Shown: positions 24,185 to 37,013, counted from the first letter of the stretch. The stretch is 64,000 bases of DNA from Oxyruncus cristatus (GCA_013399855.1 VXAY01002056.1:3072970-3136969); one strand, 5' to 3'. Translations and numbers: made by a program. Notes: generated by a model not told the origin, from the sequence alone.

Positions 24185-24402
24185 TCTGTTTTCCCCCCGA
24201 GCAGAGAGAACCGACGTGAGCAGGCAACACCTGCGCACCGGCCGTTCGCTGGTTCGGGGGCTTCCTGGAGCCATTCGCTGCTGCAAAAGTTTCTTCCAAG
24301 GCCTGTGCAGTTCTAGACTCAGTCCTAAGTGATATCCTCCCACTGAAAGTACTGTCACAGCTATTAAGATCTGCCAGGAAGCTCTTGTTCTAAGACTGAG
24401 GT
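24185..24402 (+). promoter_or_regulatory. CpG cluster followed by a consensus splice donor, possible first exon
   Basis: From about 24198 to 24285 there are about nine CpGs in under 100 bases (ccccgagc, accgacgtg, tgcgcaccggccgttcgctg, gttcggggg, attcgctg), far above the local background. At 24401-24402 a plus-strand donor CTGAG|GTAAGATC follows. Together these look like a minor CpG promoter with a first exon of up to about 200 bases, perhaps non-coding. Both strands carry short ORFs here with no recognisable domain. No TATA box is seen. Confidence 0.3.
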
Positions 24403-26156
24403 AAGATCTCCTGGGACTGGCAGGCTCTCAACTAATAGTCTCAGCCTTTGAAATTCATTCCCTTTGGCAGCTTCCCAAAGCCAGATGCTAATGACCTTAG
24501 GCATGATGCAAGACCTTTTTACTGGTGTAGTTTTATTTTTATTATTTTTTTTTTAATTTCTGAAGTAGCAATCCAGCCAGAAATTTCTTATCTTTTGAGC
24601 AAGTGTCCATTTGAGCATTGCTAGTAACCAGGTAACTTTTGCAGAAACAAAATCAACCCTACATGTAAAAAGGTCACTCAGTCAGAAGCATTCAAAGGTT
24701 TTTAAGTGGTTCTTTACATTTAAAAAGTAAGATGTTTAATTTCAAATACCTTTGGACTTATATATATATATTTATTAGACAGTATTCCAGGGAATATGGA
24801 CTTTATATATGCTGACTTTGGACCATATTCCCAACCTTCCTCCAGGGCAGGTGATACTATCTCTCTCTCCCTACCTGTGCAGCAGGATCTGCCCTACTGC
24901 AGAAGCAAGAAAGAACCCTGGGCTGCCCTGCTCAGGGCTGTTTCAGGGCCGGCCTTGTGCTGCTGTGCCATTAGTTACCTGCTTGTAAGGTTCTGAAGAC
25001 CATACATTTGAATGAATGAAACTTGAATAAACTTTCTTTAGGACAACAGTTTTCTGACTTCTCTGATAATTAGTAAGGATCAGTAGAGGATATTCCTCAA
25101 GTTTATTCTGTCCAGGCTTCCTCTATCTTCAGGGCAGAGGGAGAGGCTCCTTCTGTGGGTGTTTCAAAGCAAGAGCCTAACGCAGATATTCTGCCAGCTC
25201 TGCACAGTACTCCACAGCAATGTTGATACATGGGGCCTAGGAAGATTAGCTTCAGTAAGCATCATCTTTCCTCCCTCCCTTCTCTCTTGCCTCCAGACAT
25301 GCTGAGGAAAACACTACTAAATGAAGGTTATTTCATAAAACTACAGATTTCTCAAATTCCCTTTAAAAGATACTTACAATTAGCTCCTAGTATGTTATCA
25401 GTGATAAAAGCAGGAACAGTGAATGTGCTCTTGCAGTAAGTACAGTAAGTTATAACAGGACACTAATATTGTGTGGTAAATATATTTTAGTTCTAGCCCT
25501 TTAAATATCTTGACTGCTTTCTTGAATGGGCTTTTTGTAACAAGACCACAAATGCCAGGAACCTTCTCAAAAATGAGCTCTTGCTCCAAATTTCAATGAA
25601 CTACCATAAATATAACAAAAGCAGCTGTGACTCACTTTCATAAGAAAATAGGCACAATAAACAGGTTTTTTATCCTGTTACAGGGAACTTCAGCTTCTGA
25701 ACAGACTGACCACCAATCTAATACAGAACAGACAACGAAGGACTTATCTACGTGTAAAATTGCTCTGCAATTCTAATCAGAACCTGATCATGACATTTTG
25801 ATGTTCTCCAGTTTTAAACTTAAAGGAAATTTTTATTTTTGAGATAAATTGTTTAGCTTTATCATCTCAGCGTTAGGTCATCTGTGCACAAAGCATCAGT
25901 GGCATAGCTACCAGGATGCTGCAGCACTAAAAGGTGAGCACAGAAGGAAGGAGTGCTGCACACCACTCCTACAGTCAGGAAATCACTTTCAAGACCAAAG
26001 GGAGGAAGCAAAATATGTTTACAAAGCTTCATCTCTAGAGATTTGTAACTGTTGACAAAATCTGTATTTTTTTGAATGGGCAAATAATTCATCCAGCGAC
26101 TTCTCTCTAAAATTCAGTGGGCTGCATCTCATTATTTCCTCCTGGAATCTACACAG

Positions 26157-26225
26157 GTATCAACACCAAGCTCCAGTTAAAGGTTTGGAAAACAGCTCCC
26201 ACATTAGCTGTTATCTGGAAATGAG
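26157..26225 (+). other. Candidate 69-nt exon (plus strand)
   Basis: A good acceptor (atttcctcctggaatctacacag) and a good donor (AATGAG|GTAAGATC) bracket 69 bases. Entered with one leftover base, the frame is open and reads YQHQAPVKGLENSSHISCYL followed by EM; the other two frames contain stops. The 69-nt length keeps phase. A donor of the same type (CTGAG|GTAAGATC) ends the CpG cluster 1.8 kb upstream, so the two could belong to one rightward transcript, coding or not. The protein is not recognised. Confidence 0.2.
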
Positions 26226-27196
26226 GTAAGATCATGTGTTCTGCAACTGGAGCCAAAGGATGGAGCCTCACACCGCATTCCAGTGGCAGGCTCCTGATCT
26301 CTGTGCATTAAAGAAATGTAACCTCAGCGGAGCACTGGGGTTATACTGGACTTCCTGTACTTGGCTATGAGAAGTGCCCGGCACAGTTTGCCACACTAAT
26401 GGTATTTAAGCTCTTTGCAAAGGTTGGTCCCCAAAGACATGACCAGGGACTTGTCCTATCCTGCTTTTATACAGGCTGGAGGAGCTGATGGAGCAGAGGC
26501 AGGCAAGCACTTGCTGTTAAGTATTCTCTGCCTGACAGGCGCTGCTGAAGCACTCTGTAGGATTCTGATCAGCCTCACTGCTTTTACAGATCAATTGTGG
26601 ATACTTTCAGAGTATTTCTAATGATCTATTATTAATTGCCAAGAATTACATTCCAGTCTTAAATTCAGAAGGGAGAGAAACTGTGCAACTTTCAGCTGTC
26701 AGGGACAGTAATTCAGTACTTAAATCATAAGTGTCAAAAGCTGTAAGTGGACTGATTCATACTAATTTGAACAACCTTGTTCATCAAGATGAAATAATGA
26801 AAGAAAAGCAGGGAAAGGGCATTTGAGTAAACCGGAATCACTAAACCAGCATACAAGTGATTAACTCAATGAAATAAAGATGTGCTGGTGTTAGTATTTT
26901 AGTAAGAAGCTAAGACTACAAGATCACCACAAAGTGTAAAGAAACTGCATTTAGAAAAAGTCAAATAAAGGGAAAAATTCAGATTTACAAGCCAGATCCT
27001 TAGTACACCTCAGAGCAGTATAAGATCACTGAGATCGGTCAAACCACGACATTTCCTGACTTGAGGTTTTGTCCTCTGTTTGTGCAAAAGAAAATGACAA
27101 TGTCAAGTAGTAAATGTAAAGTAAAAACCTGACAGATTTGCAAAACAGTCTGCTACTTGACTTTTTGGTTTGGGTATGTATTCCATGGTTGTATAA

Positions 27197-27257
27197 GGGG
27201 TGGGGGGTGGGGGGGTGTGGGTGAGAAGAAAGAAAAAAAGAAAAAAAAAAGAAAAAA
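27197..27257 (+). repeat. G-run cluster followed by a purine tract (possible G-quadruplex)
   Basis: GGGG-t-GGGGGG-t-GGGGGGG-tgt-GGG occupies 27197-27221 and fits the four-run quadruplex pattern with 1-3 base loops. An almost pure A/G tract (agaagaaagaaaaaaagaaa and on) continues to about 27257, which could also form triplex DNA. Confidence 0.8.
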
Positions 27258-28006
27258 GAGGACTGGAAACTCCACCTGGATGCTATCAGTCTTGCCCAAG
27301 TAAACAGTACTGACATTAGTGCTAGCCTGCTGAGTGGTACAGGTTAGGAAGGGTCACAAAGGCAAAATGGTGACCAAACGTGCCTTGAGGTAGAGATGCT
27401 CTGGAATCTGTCACAAAGGGAGAGAGCTGAAAGCTCATTTTATCTAGAAGTCATTTCATTTTAAAGTTCAAAACAATTAAAGACATTGAAAGAGTTGTAC
27501 AAACATGGATTATAGCAAGACAGAAACAATCTCCTTTTTCATATAAACATGCCCTCGACTACAAGCACATGGTGTGATGTGCATTGTTCCTGAGATAACA
27601 GTGCAGCACACCATAAGATGACAAGGGAATGTAAAGGGGGATAGCAAAAAAGAATAAATAAAATCACAGGAAGTCTCCCTCATAATACTGAACAAATACT
27701 CATGGCCATAACGCAACTAAACATTTTTGTCTAAAGCAAAAAGAAAAAAAAGAAGCAAGCAAATGCCAAAGAATTTAACTGTCAGGTCCCAGTAGCTAAA
27801 TGAAGTATTTTGCTGAGTCCCTTGAGATAAACTTTCTTTTGACACTCAACTTGTTAAGTTGCACCCAAATTTGCAAACCAGAGAAATATCTACTAGTACA
27901 CAATAATCAGTGGGCTGTAATAACTATTTCATGAGGATTTTTCCCATAAGGCTTTAAATTCCCTTGAAAACTTTAGCAAGGGAAACAGCCAACAATAATT
28001 ACTCAC

Positions 28007-28040
28007 CTGAATTTTCTAGCTTATTTCCTTTTGCTTTTGT
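28007..28040 (-). other. Candidate 34-nt microexon (minus strand)
   Basis: On the minus strand ggtttcagggttgcttttgtag leads into 34 bases that end at ATTCAG|GTGAGTAA, a near-ideal donor. The first frame is open and reads TKAKGNKLENS with one base over. Small size makes chance occurrence likely despite good signals. Confidence 0.15.
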
Positions 28041-28372
28041 CTACAAAAGCAACCCTGAAACCACACCTGGAAGCCCCAACTTCTGAACAATAAATTTTTC
28101 CATAATATTTTTGCAAGAAAAGCTACATAGATGAAGGATTTTTTTCCAACATCACTTTCAGTTCCCTCCCAGTATTTTAGGCCAAACCAAGGAAACAAAA
28201 TAAAGCATTAGTGATACTTGCATGTGGCATTAGGCAGCATGACTCAGTTTTCACACATTTTGACAACTGCCCAAATCTACAGCCAGGGTGGGAGGCTATG
28301 TCCAACTCAGAAATGAAATAGTTAATACATCTTAAACACGGATCCTTTTCCAGGCATGTTCAAAAAACACAG

Positions 28373-28417
28373 GGGAAAAAACAAAAACACCAAACAAAAC
28401 ACCAAAACACCCCTCAA
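28373..28417. repeat. A/C low-complexity tract
   Basis: This is a stretch of A and C only, with irregular CAAAACA units. Confidence 0.8.
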
Positions 28418-30570
28418 ACAGTAAAGTGAAGTTCTGAACTAATTTTACTTCTCCTACAGCATGCCAGGAACTGTATTACATGCCACTGGCCAGATCCCAA
28501 ACCTGTGACTCTGGGGGGATGACTGAAGGAATCTTCACAATTCTGTGCCTTGGAAATAAGTTCTGTGCTAGAAGGAAAAGCTCTGTAACACATGCCATCC
28601 GGTACCCTTTGCCTTCCTTTATGAAAAGGGAGAGGAGAGAGAGAGGCTGTTTCCTTGTATATAGACCAAGACATGGTGGGCCAAAACCAGCTTGTGGTAA
28701 GAGCAGCAGGAGCAGCAGAAACAGCAACTCAGATGATGCTTTCCTCTCCCAGTTGCATCTGAGTATCAATCTGAGTTATCTCAGATTTGTATCAGGAAGC
28801 TTATCATAATAAGTGGGAGTGTCATTTGGCCCATTAATTGCAGAAGAATAGCACCTAATTGCATTGCAAATGGAAAGGGTTATACTGAAGCCACTATATT
28901 GCAATGAACTCAGCTCTCAGCTATTGTATGATTTTTCCTTTAAAATATAATCTGTATTATGTCTTAAGCAAAACCCAAACCTATGTCCAAAATTTAAAAT
29001 CAACTATTTTATTTAACGTTAAAATAAGTAAATTGAAGCTCAACCGAAATCAGTATCGTATCATATTCAAAAAATCCAGATGAGAAGCAATTGCTGCTTC
29101 AGGATTACCTAAAGGATAGTTCAGTAATTCTTTGAGAAACACTTCTCAAAGTCGCTGAGAAAAATTCAAATGCAAATAAGACTCATATCCAGACAGGTAA
29201 AGAACTGCCTACCCTTCATTCCCAGTGCCCCAATAAGCTGTCCTAACTCTTTATCCTGCTAGGAGTTAAAGCAGCAATGGCTAGGAGCCAGTGTGAGTTA
29301 GCCCCAAGGAAATTCCTGCAGAGTAGCAGGAGGCACACTGGGGACATGGCTTGAGCATTTCTGCATTCCAGCTCTTTCCAGTGGCTGTAATGACCCAGCA
29401 GGGCCATCTGTAGCCACATTTCAGTTTGGGCAAAACCCAACCCAGGCTGCTCTAACCTGGGGTACAGACCAAAGCACCCCCCTGGCAGAGGAAACAGATA
29501 CTGAGTGATATAAAGCTCCTTTCCATGTATATGAACTCTGTACTGATACAGTGATTTATTTGGGCCATTCATTAAACTGTTGTAGGACTTGTCCCATATA
29601 AGCTAAAATTACCATTCAAATCTCATGAGACAAAGAACATGATAGGAAATCACTAGCATAATAAAAATCAATAATTTATATAAGACCTTGCAATAGTATT
29701 GTAACACTTTGTTCCATAATAAGGCAGTAAAAGTTATTAAACAAGCAATGTTTATTTATATTATGTAATATAAGCACAGTTTGTATCATATCTGGGCTCT
29801 ATTTTCCTCTGAGTGCAAATATTTAACTCCCATTAATGTTAACAAGAGGTTACCTAGCATGTACTTTGGCAAGAGAATAAAAACTGAATTTTAACATTAA
29901 TCTTAAGCAAGCTTTCAACTTGAAAGAATCTTGATAGTACCTCATATTAACACTATCTTAATTGCTCTGAAATCTGGATTTTGTGTGAAGCATATACACA
30001 GATAAAACTAACTTGTGCTAACTTTAAATTACACATTTTAGGATAATGGGAAATAACTGTGTGTCACCTTTCTGTAAACTGCACAGCTCCCTCTGTGAAG
30101 GCACTGTTAGCAGAGGCAGTGATAAAATCTTTGAAGAATTCTCTCCATTTCTAAGAACATTTTTTTCCCCTAGCCTTGCTTCACAGCAGAAAATTAACTC
30201 ATACTAGTTTTCATAATAAGAACGTGGAGGAAATTCCGATTGCATTTGAAAACGAAACAGCTTTTCTGGCATTCTCTGTTTACAGTTTGGGGAATCTCCT
30301 TCACATTTGCACTCTCATTGAGGACAGTGAGGCACCGCAGATACATAGTGCAAGGAGAATCTGGCCCTTTCCATTTTGTGAAAGTGCTTTGATCATGACT
30401 CTCTCAAGACATCATTTTCAACTCGAATGAAATTGACTGCTATTGCACCATATGTTCCTTATGTGTGAGCTCTGTCTTGTTCATTAATTTTTATGCCACT
30501 ACTGTTGGAATTCAGCCAGTGTAATGTGGAGGCAATTAGCAATGTCAGAGTGTTCATGCCAGCATATAAT

Positions 30571-30590
30571 GAGAGAGAGAAAGAGAGAAA
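30571..30590. repeat. (GA)n repeat
   Basis: This is a pure purine GAGA run with A insertions. Confidence 0.85.
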
Positions 30591-33500
30591 CAGCTTATAC
30601 TTCCTGCTACAGGCAAGGGTCCTCTTCAGAGGCTTTTTTTTTTTTTAATGTTATTTGAAAACCAAAAAATCTAATAAAAACAGACAGGTGACAAGAAATA
30701 AAAGTCTTGTTATAGACGTCAAATTTACTCATAAAAACTCTTCCATAAGCTTTTTAATATGTTCACCTATTTTCAGAGGATGAAACTGAAGACACCCTGT
30801 GGCCTGATGACCTCATCTTCTAATCTTACACACACTGTGGTCTGCTAGAGCTCTCTATCAAAACACTTAGTTTTAGCCTACAAAAAAAGATGCATGCATA
30901 CACTAGAACAGAAGTGTACATCAAATAATCTGTTCCAATGACATGGCATTTACTGACCAAATCTGTGGCTTCTTGTTTTCTTTCAAAACCCCTACTACTG
31001 CAAATCTTGCCATCCAAGGTTTACACTGTTTGTCATTCTTGTTGCTATTTGTGTTCTTTGAATTTTCAACAGAAAAGAAGTGTAATATATGACTCAATTT
31101 CCAAGGAATACTGGAGACCTCACTAAAGTCTCCACCTTTTCCCATTCTAAGTGTCACACACACAGACGTCCCTTCCCCCCATTCCTTCCAGTGAGGAAAT
31201 GGGCCAGTTCCACAATATTTTTTGCCCTATCTCAGAATACTGATCCACCTAACACAAGTGCTCCAAAAATTTTGCAATATTAGAAATCTCATGCCCATAA
31301 ATCCAAAAGTAGGACTAGAGTCCCCTCTCTCACAGAATCTTCCACCTGAACTCCATATTATTCTCTCTTAAGAGGGAAGATAAAAACCACTATATACACA
31401 GAAGCCTCTTCATATTTCAAGACTCGACAAATTTTGTTATTCTTGCGCAAACGTCTACATGTATGTTTACAAAGATAACTCAGAATAACCTGACTGATCA
31501 GAAGAATGGCTCAAGTTGCAAAATCTACATCCATATTCTCCAAAGGTTCCTTCTAGTTCACATTGTGATTTAGACCCAGGTTTGGCTTTCACAGTCCAGT
31601 AAGGAGACAGACAGCTTTGAAGTTCACTGGGGACACAATTTTCAGTTCTACGGTGTTAAATGGCTTAATTATCTATTTGCCTCTGAAGTCATTAGGCAAC
31701 TCTGCACTAGTAATATGATTATTAAGAGATACCCCCCGCTGCAATTATTTAAGTGACAGTAGCATGGTACTGCTTGTGGTAAGGGTCGTGTGGCTCAGTG
31801 GCAGCCTTTCACTTTTGAAAGCCTGGCAAGCATATAAAGGTGGAATTAAAAGTCCACCTTAATTCCTACTGGATATTTACCCTCATCACAAAATTCAGAG
31901 CATCTGGCCAGCTTCGTAGTGTACAACCATTTTTAAAGAATCCCACTCAGAGGTTTGCAAAGGCATTGCTGCCCTGAACGAACACATGTAAAGAGGCTGC
32001 TCCAAAGCCCACTGAGATCCAAGTCACGGCTTATTGGGCTCAGAAGACATTTATGCAGTTTGGCAGCACGGCCTGCTCAGGATCCAGCTACTGTCATTTG
32101 TTCAAACTTCGTGAGCAATAGAACTCAGTCACAGTATTTAATAAATTTCTAAAGCAGCTCACAGAAGTGTCAAAAACTTTCTAAATTGGAAGAGTTTTAG
32201 TGAAACTTAGTCAAAACTGAATGTTTCAGTAGCATGACATTGGACAGTTTCATTGAAAAGTTGGAATTAATCACTTGGTTTGAATTAAATAATTTTTTTC
32301 CAATTAATTTGGACTTTTATGTTATATTTAATACTGAGAAATAATTGTGGAAGAAAGCTGGGAACATCCAGAAGGGACAGTTTGCTATAGTTTAGCAGCT
32401 TCCCCGTACCTGTTTGTGTCTTCTTCAGTTGATTCAGTAAGAGACCTGCATGGCTATTTAAAGCAAGAGCAAAACCTACCTTTGTATCAAACACAATCTG
32501 ATCTTGTTATTACTGAACATTTACTTATTCTACTAGTAAGGGGACAAATCATGTGCTGTTATTAAGTCCAATGAAGTCAATTAAATTATCAGAGAAGTAC
32601 TGTTTAACTGACAGGAGTGAGCAAAGCGGTGGCATTTGCTCACTTTCATGTTATTTGCAGTAATAATACAGGGGAGTTTCCCTTTAATTGCATGTTAAGA
32701 ATAGAAAAGAAAGGGGAAAGCTTAGAGAGCAGTCATGAGGTGATTGGATTAAGAAACAAACCCCAGTACTACTGAGTAGTAGGGTAATTCTTCAGTCAAA
32801 TGTTATTAGAAAAATTAATACAGTCCCTGCACTGCAAACTAATACAGATTTCAGTTTCCCCTGTTGAGGTTTTTTTAAAAGTTGGTATGTTTGCATGTTG
32901 CATGCAAGACCAATTTAGTAAAAAAATCTTTTACAGCTTTACAGAAATCGCACATTACTAGCTAGATTTTGCTCATAGATCACACAAGCAAATGGTGTTT
33001 CTAGATGTTTCCATTACAGTTGCAGACTGTCCTCCAAATTTTCTGATCACCCAAGAGGAGTGACAGCAACTCCGCCCGCTGAGCTGTGCAGTTGTCTGCC
33101 CCATGGCCCTGCTCCTCTGGCACTCACTGCCGAGGTCCTCCTCCCCACAATGTTCCTAATGTGTTCAGACACCCGGGATGCAGGGAGAGGCTGTGCATTC
33201 AGCATGAGGCATGACAGAAATGCCAGCTACAGTCACAAACTTGCCCTGACCAATTCTGTTTCCGATACAAATTGTGCGTCAAATTGGCAGGAAGCAGCTT
33301 CATAAGGAAATGGCAACAAGGGCAGCGGAATTTTATTACTGAAGCAAATCCCTGCTGTATTTCCTCCTCTCTAGAGCTCCAAGGCCAAAGTACTCACACA
33401 GTTTGAAAGACAAACTCCAGTTTTTCTGCCTCAAAATCTAAGGAATGTGCTGCATGCTGCAAAACTGCAAGTGAGCAGAAACAGTGCAAGGAGTCTTCGC

Positions 33501-34540
33501 TTCCCTGAAGACCCAGGCACAGATAATGTTAGGTTGCTGAATAGACACTTCCTAACATGGAATATGTAACTCTCCCAAATGCCAAAACATGCATACATTG
33601 TGACCCTGTCACCTACTCGGGACAGCACAAGTCTCTCCAAGCTTATACTCGTGGGTATTCGATACTTAACTGAAGATTCTCTTCTAGCCGAAGATTTGGA
33701 AGAGGGGATTCCTTTCTCCTCTCTGAGACCCTCAACTAACAAGCACAGCAGGTACTCTGCATCTGTTCAGACAGGCTGGCTGAACTCCCATAACTCCTTC
33801 CCACTGCAAAGTTTTGTGGATCAGGCTCCCAGCAGCACTGGACATTACCAGTAGTTCACTGAGCAGTGCAGGTACATTCCCAGAGCTACTGCCTAGGAAT
33901 CACTACTACCTTCCAAGTCTATACTCTGACCACATTTTCATGCTTCCCCTCCTCAAAGCAAAGACTAGAAGGATTCTCAATTCAAAATATGAACTGAAAT
34001 GTGGAGGTAATCAATTTCAAAAGATGTCCAAGGCACAAACTGATCTAGATATGCCTTAACATGATCCACAGAAGCTGCTGGCAGAAGAAATCCTGGCTCC
34101 AGAGGACATCCTTTTGCCAACAGATTTCAGAGGAAGGAACTGTGGTATTTATCTTCTATCCTAGTTCTGAAATCCACCTGCCATGCACTTTTGAGCACAT
34201 CACCTACAATTTCCATACTTTCCTTTTCTCATATTCAAGATAAACAATGTTATCTGTGAAGTGGCCCACTCACAAGGTTGAATTTATTTTTTGTGAAGAA
34301 GTTGGGATCCTTTGAGGTAAGGTGCTGTACAGGTTAGAACTATGATTAATCTATTCTTGTAATAATTCCACGACATCCCAGAGAGTCCAACAGTAAAGCT
34401 CTCCCACTAAACACAGAAACAGCTTTGCAAGAAGTAAAAATTCAAATAATAAAATCAAATACTGAACATTCAGGAGAATTAAATAAGAGACCAGCTTGTA
34501 GTTTTCATGTGCAGTCATCTGAGTCAGCTCTCCAAGGAGT

Positions 34541-34601
34541 GCCAAGGGCTAAATTCATCCCTGAGCTATGCTGGCTTCTGCCAATGTAAACCAGGACACA
34601 C
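34541..34601. repeat. Possible second ancient amniote repeat relic
   Basis: The segment gggctaaattcatccctg, followed by tggcttctgccaatgtaa and accagg, resembles the same broad class of old reptile/bird repeats ('aaattcatccctggtgtaa...cttca...taaaccagg'). It is weaker than the relic at 39606. Confidence 0.22.
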
Positions 34602-35678
34602 GGCCTCTGCCAGCAAAGCAGGGAGAGGCTGCAGCAGTGGAAAGCACCCACTGCCTTCCTCTCTGTTGGGGGTCTAAATGCAGCAGCAGCACTAAGAGGG
34701 AGCAGCCTGGTCAGGGCAGGTTCACAGCTGTGACACCCCGAGGTGTCCTGGTACACGTGGGAGCATCTTCTACGCTGGGCTCTGTTACAGAGGTTCAAGC
34801 AGATTTACCAGCAGGGTTTGGCAGAGACTGCTGTAACAAGGAGTAATGGTGACCAAATCTCTCAGCACGCCAAGGCAGGGTGAGCTTAGAGTGGAAGTGT
34901 CACTGACACAGAGGAGTACAAACCCTTAGCAGGGATGGGATTTTGTCCACCTTCACATTTTTCTGTATCAGTGGACAAGTTTGCCAGCCTGTGTTGCATA
35001 ACACAACTTAATGTACAGTCAGATTGAGCCTGTGATTTAACTGGGAAACAGCTGTGTGACTCAGATGTTTTAAGGGGAGGGCAGAATACTGTGTACAGAA
35101 AACTGTCCTCATTCCACCATGAACAAAGAGTGGCAAAAACACAGGCACCTCCACTGTGCCAGCTGTATTGCTGCAGCATAGCAGTCCTCACTTGGCAAGA
35201 TATAAAAAAGAAGATTAACAAGTATAATAGCATTTTACTGTACTCTTTAGAGTGAAAAATCATTTGTATGTTACCACTACTGATGGTCCAAAACCACAAT
35301 GCTGAAACTAAACAGGGAATACAGATCTGAACCTTAATCCAAACCCCACCCTCTGGGTTCAGTTCTCTGTTAGATCCAAGACTGGAAGGTACCTATTTTC
35401 TGTCTTCTGGGAGGCTGGTGTTTTGCAAGGCCCCAAATTCATACACTTCACAGCTGAAAATCTTGGGAGAATCTCAATTTTGACTGCCACAAACCAGATT
35501 TGCCAACCTAACTGGTAACCCCCAAACTAAGCCTCAACCCAAAGCATGCACCACTGGCCAGTCTCTCCCAGGCTGGAGCTCTGCCAGCAGATGAGGCCAG
35601 CAGCCACCCAGGTATACCACTAAATTATGAGGACGGCTCCAAGTATAATCCAGAGAAATACACAAAGCTTTGGCTTTA

Positions 35679-35956
35679 TGTAAAGGCTAAGTTGTGACTG
35701 AGTGTCTCATCTTGGTCCCCGCTGGAGCGGAGCCCAAAACCACCACACGCTTTGGCACTGTTTGTTGTACTTGGCAATGTTCGCTCAAGCGAGGTGGGTG
35801 CATTGGCAGGACTTGTGAGGAACCCCTCCTCTTTAATTGGTGGGAATGTACCTGTAAGGCTGAGCTGTGTTTGGTAAGGCTAAGTGTTCCCGCAAGGGAA
35901 AACGACTCGAGACAATGCAGTTGGTGTTTAGAGTAACAAGACAGAGGATGACTGAG
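35679..35956. other. Compact CpG-bearing segment with three tight hairpins, unassigned
   Basis: Three perfect 5-bp-stem hairpins with 2-4 nt loops occur: CCGCT-gg-AGCGG at 35719-35730, TCGCT-ca-AGCGA at 35781-35792, and TTCCC-gcaa-GGGAA at 35887-35900. The last has a GNRA-type tetraloop sequence. A motif near gtaaggctaag occurs three times (35679, 35853, 35873). TGTCTC at 35703 and GAGACA at 35909 are inverted termini of a 212-bp span. Both strands are open for about 80-93 codons, with no recognisable protein. Eight CpGs fall in 215 bases. It may be a solo LTR or other mobile element of a family I do not know, or a structured RNA. No target-site duplication is convincing. Confidence 0.35.
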
Positions 35957-36979
35957 GCACTCTTTCATGTTACCTGGAGGGCCCTGTTAAGCTCTCCTGC
36001 TTTCTGTTGTTTCACCATGAAACTGTGTCCCTTGCTTTAGTTAAAGGGAAAGTTGATGAAATAGTTAGACAGCCTCAAAGAGTTTTTTTCCAAGTAATTG
36101 AGAGAAACCGGGACTGCATCTAGTTTCAGTCACTATTTTGTTTCATATCAGAGGTTAAAAAACAAACAATAATAGTACAATTTTTGCCATGAATTATCTA
36201 AAGGAAAAAAATTAAAAGCTACAACTTCTTGTCTCCTTAACTTATTAAAATAATTTCTTACAGACTGGAAGATCACATGAAAGTTCAACTTTGTTCTACT
36301 TACAGGCTGCCTAGTGCTTTGTTTCGGGTTTTTTATGAAAAAAGTGTTGGGGACAATCATACATTTCCTAAAGCTAAGCATACATTTCATGCATTGACTT
36401 GAGAAATATTAATTCTACAAGCACTGAATATAAGGAGTTTAAACTGTGTTGCAATTTTAACATTAGTAGGAGTGTTTTCTCCAAGCCTTTGCATCAGATG
36501 ACAGAAGGCTGTATATCACTTCCTGCACAAAATGAAACATGTTCAGAAGTATGTGACCTCTACTGTCTGAGCTAATGGAGTCTCAGGTACCTCAAGACTG
36601 AAATTATTACAAACAGATAGCTGAAAAATCATGTCTCATATTCTATGCAGTAGAGGGCAGTGGCAGATGAAAGCCATGCACACCTATTAACCTGCTGAAA
36701 GTCCTGTCTCCTGTCGTGAATCTCGTGGCAGCAAACACACCGGGCAGACAGTCAAGAATGGTGGATTCAGTGCTTTTGGTCACAGTTCTCACTCACTCTC
36801 TCCCATTCTCCCTCCTACCCTTATCCCTCCACACTTTTGTTTTCCCTTCTGCCATGGATGTTATCATCAAGGCCAAACGCCTTCTACAAGGTATTCCCCC
36901 TGAAAAGCCGTCAGGAAATAAAAATGCTCAGAACCTTATGGGATCAAGTTCTTAATGGCTCTAAATGAGAGTAAAATAA

Positions 36980-37013
36980 ACACATGCACATGTGCATGCA
37001 TGCACACACACAC
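36980..37013. repeat. Alternating purine-pyrimidine run (Z-DNA-prone)
   Basis: A continuous alternation of pyrimidine and purine for about 33 bases mixes CA, TG and GCATGC units and ends in (CA)n. It is self-complementary in its centre. Confidence 0.85.

Larger units (their letters stand above)
24410..35670. other. Non-coding stretch
   Basis: Apart from exon candidates at 26157 and 28007, the G-run at 27.2 kb and the possible repeat relic at 34.54 kb, I see nothing assignable. ORFs up to 137 codons lack domains. Confidence 0.65.

Noticed and set aside
31783..31860. tRNA-like A box (gtgtggctcagtggc)
   Set aside because: No B box or cloverleaf follows, so neither a tRNA gene nor a SINE head can be supported.
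34240..34316. 77-nt plus-strand segment between ctcatattcaag and TTTGAG|GTAAGG
   Set aside because: Stops in all three frames; could only be a non-coding exon, and there is nothing further to support it.
34886..35299. 137-codon ORF on the minus strand
   Set aside because: No recognisable family; mixed hydrophobic and Cys/Ser text typical of chance translation.
35690..35956. Intact endogenous retrovirus LTR with primer binding site
   Set aside because: No tRNA-complementary primer site, polypurine tract, polyadenylation signal or paired LTR could be identified, so only an unassigned element is reported.
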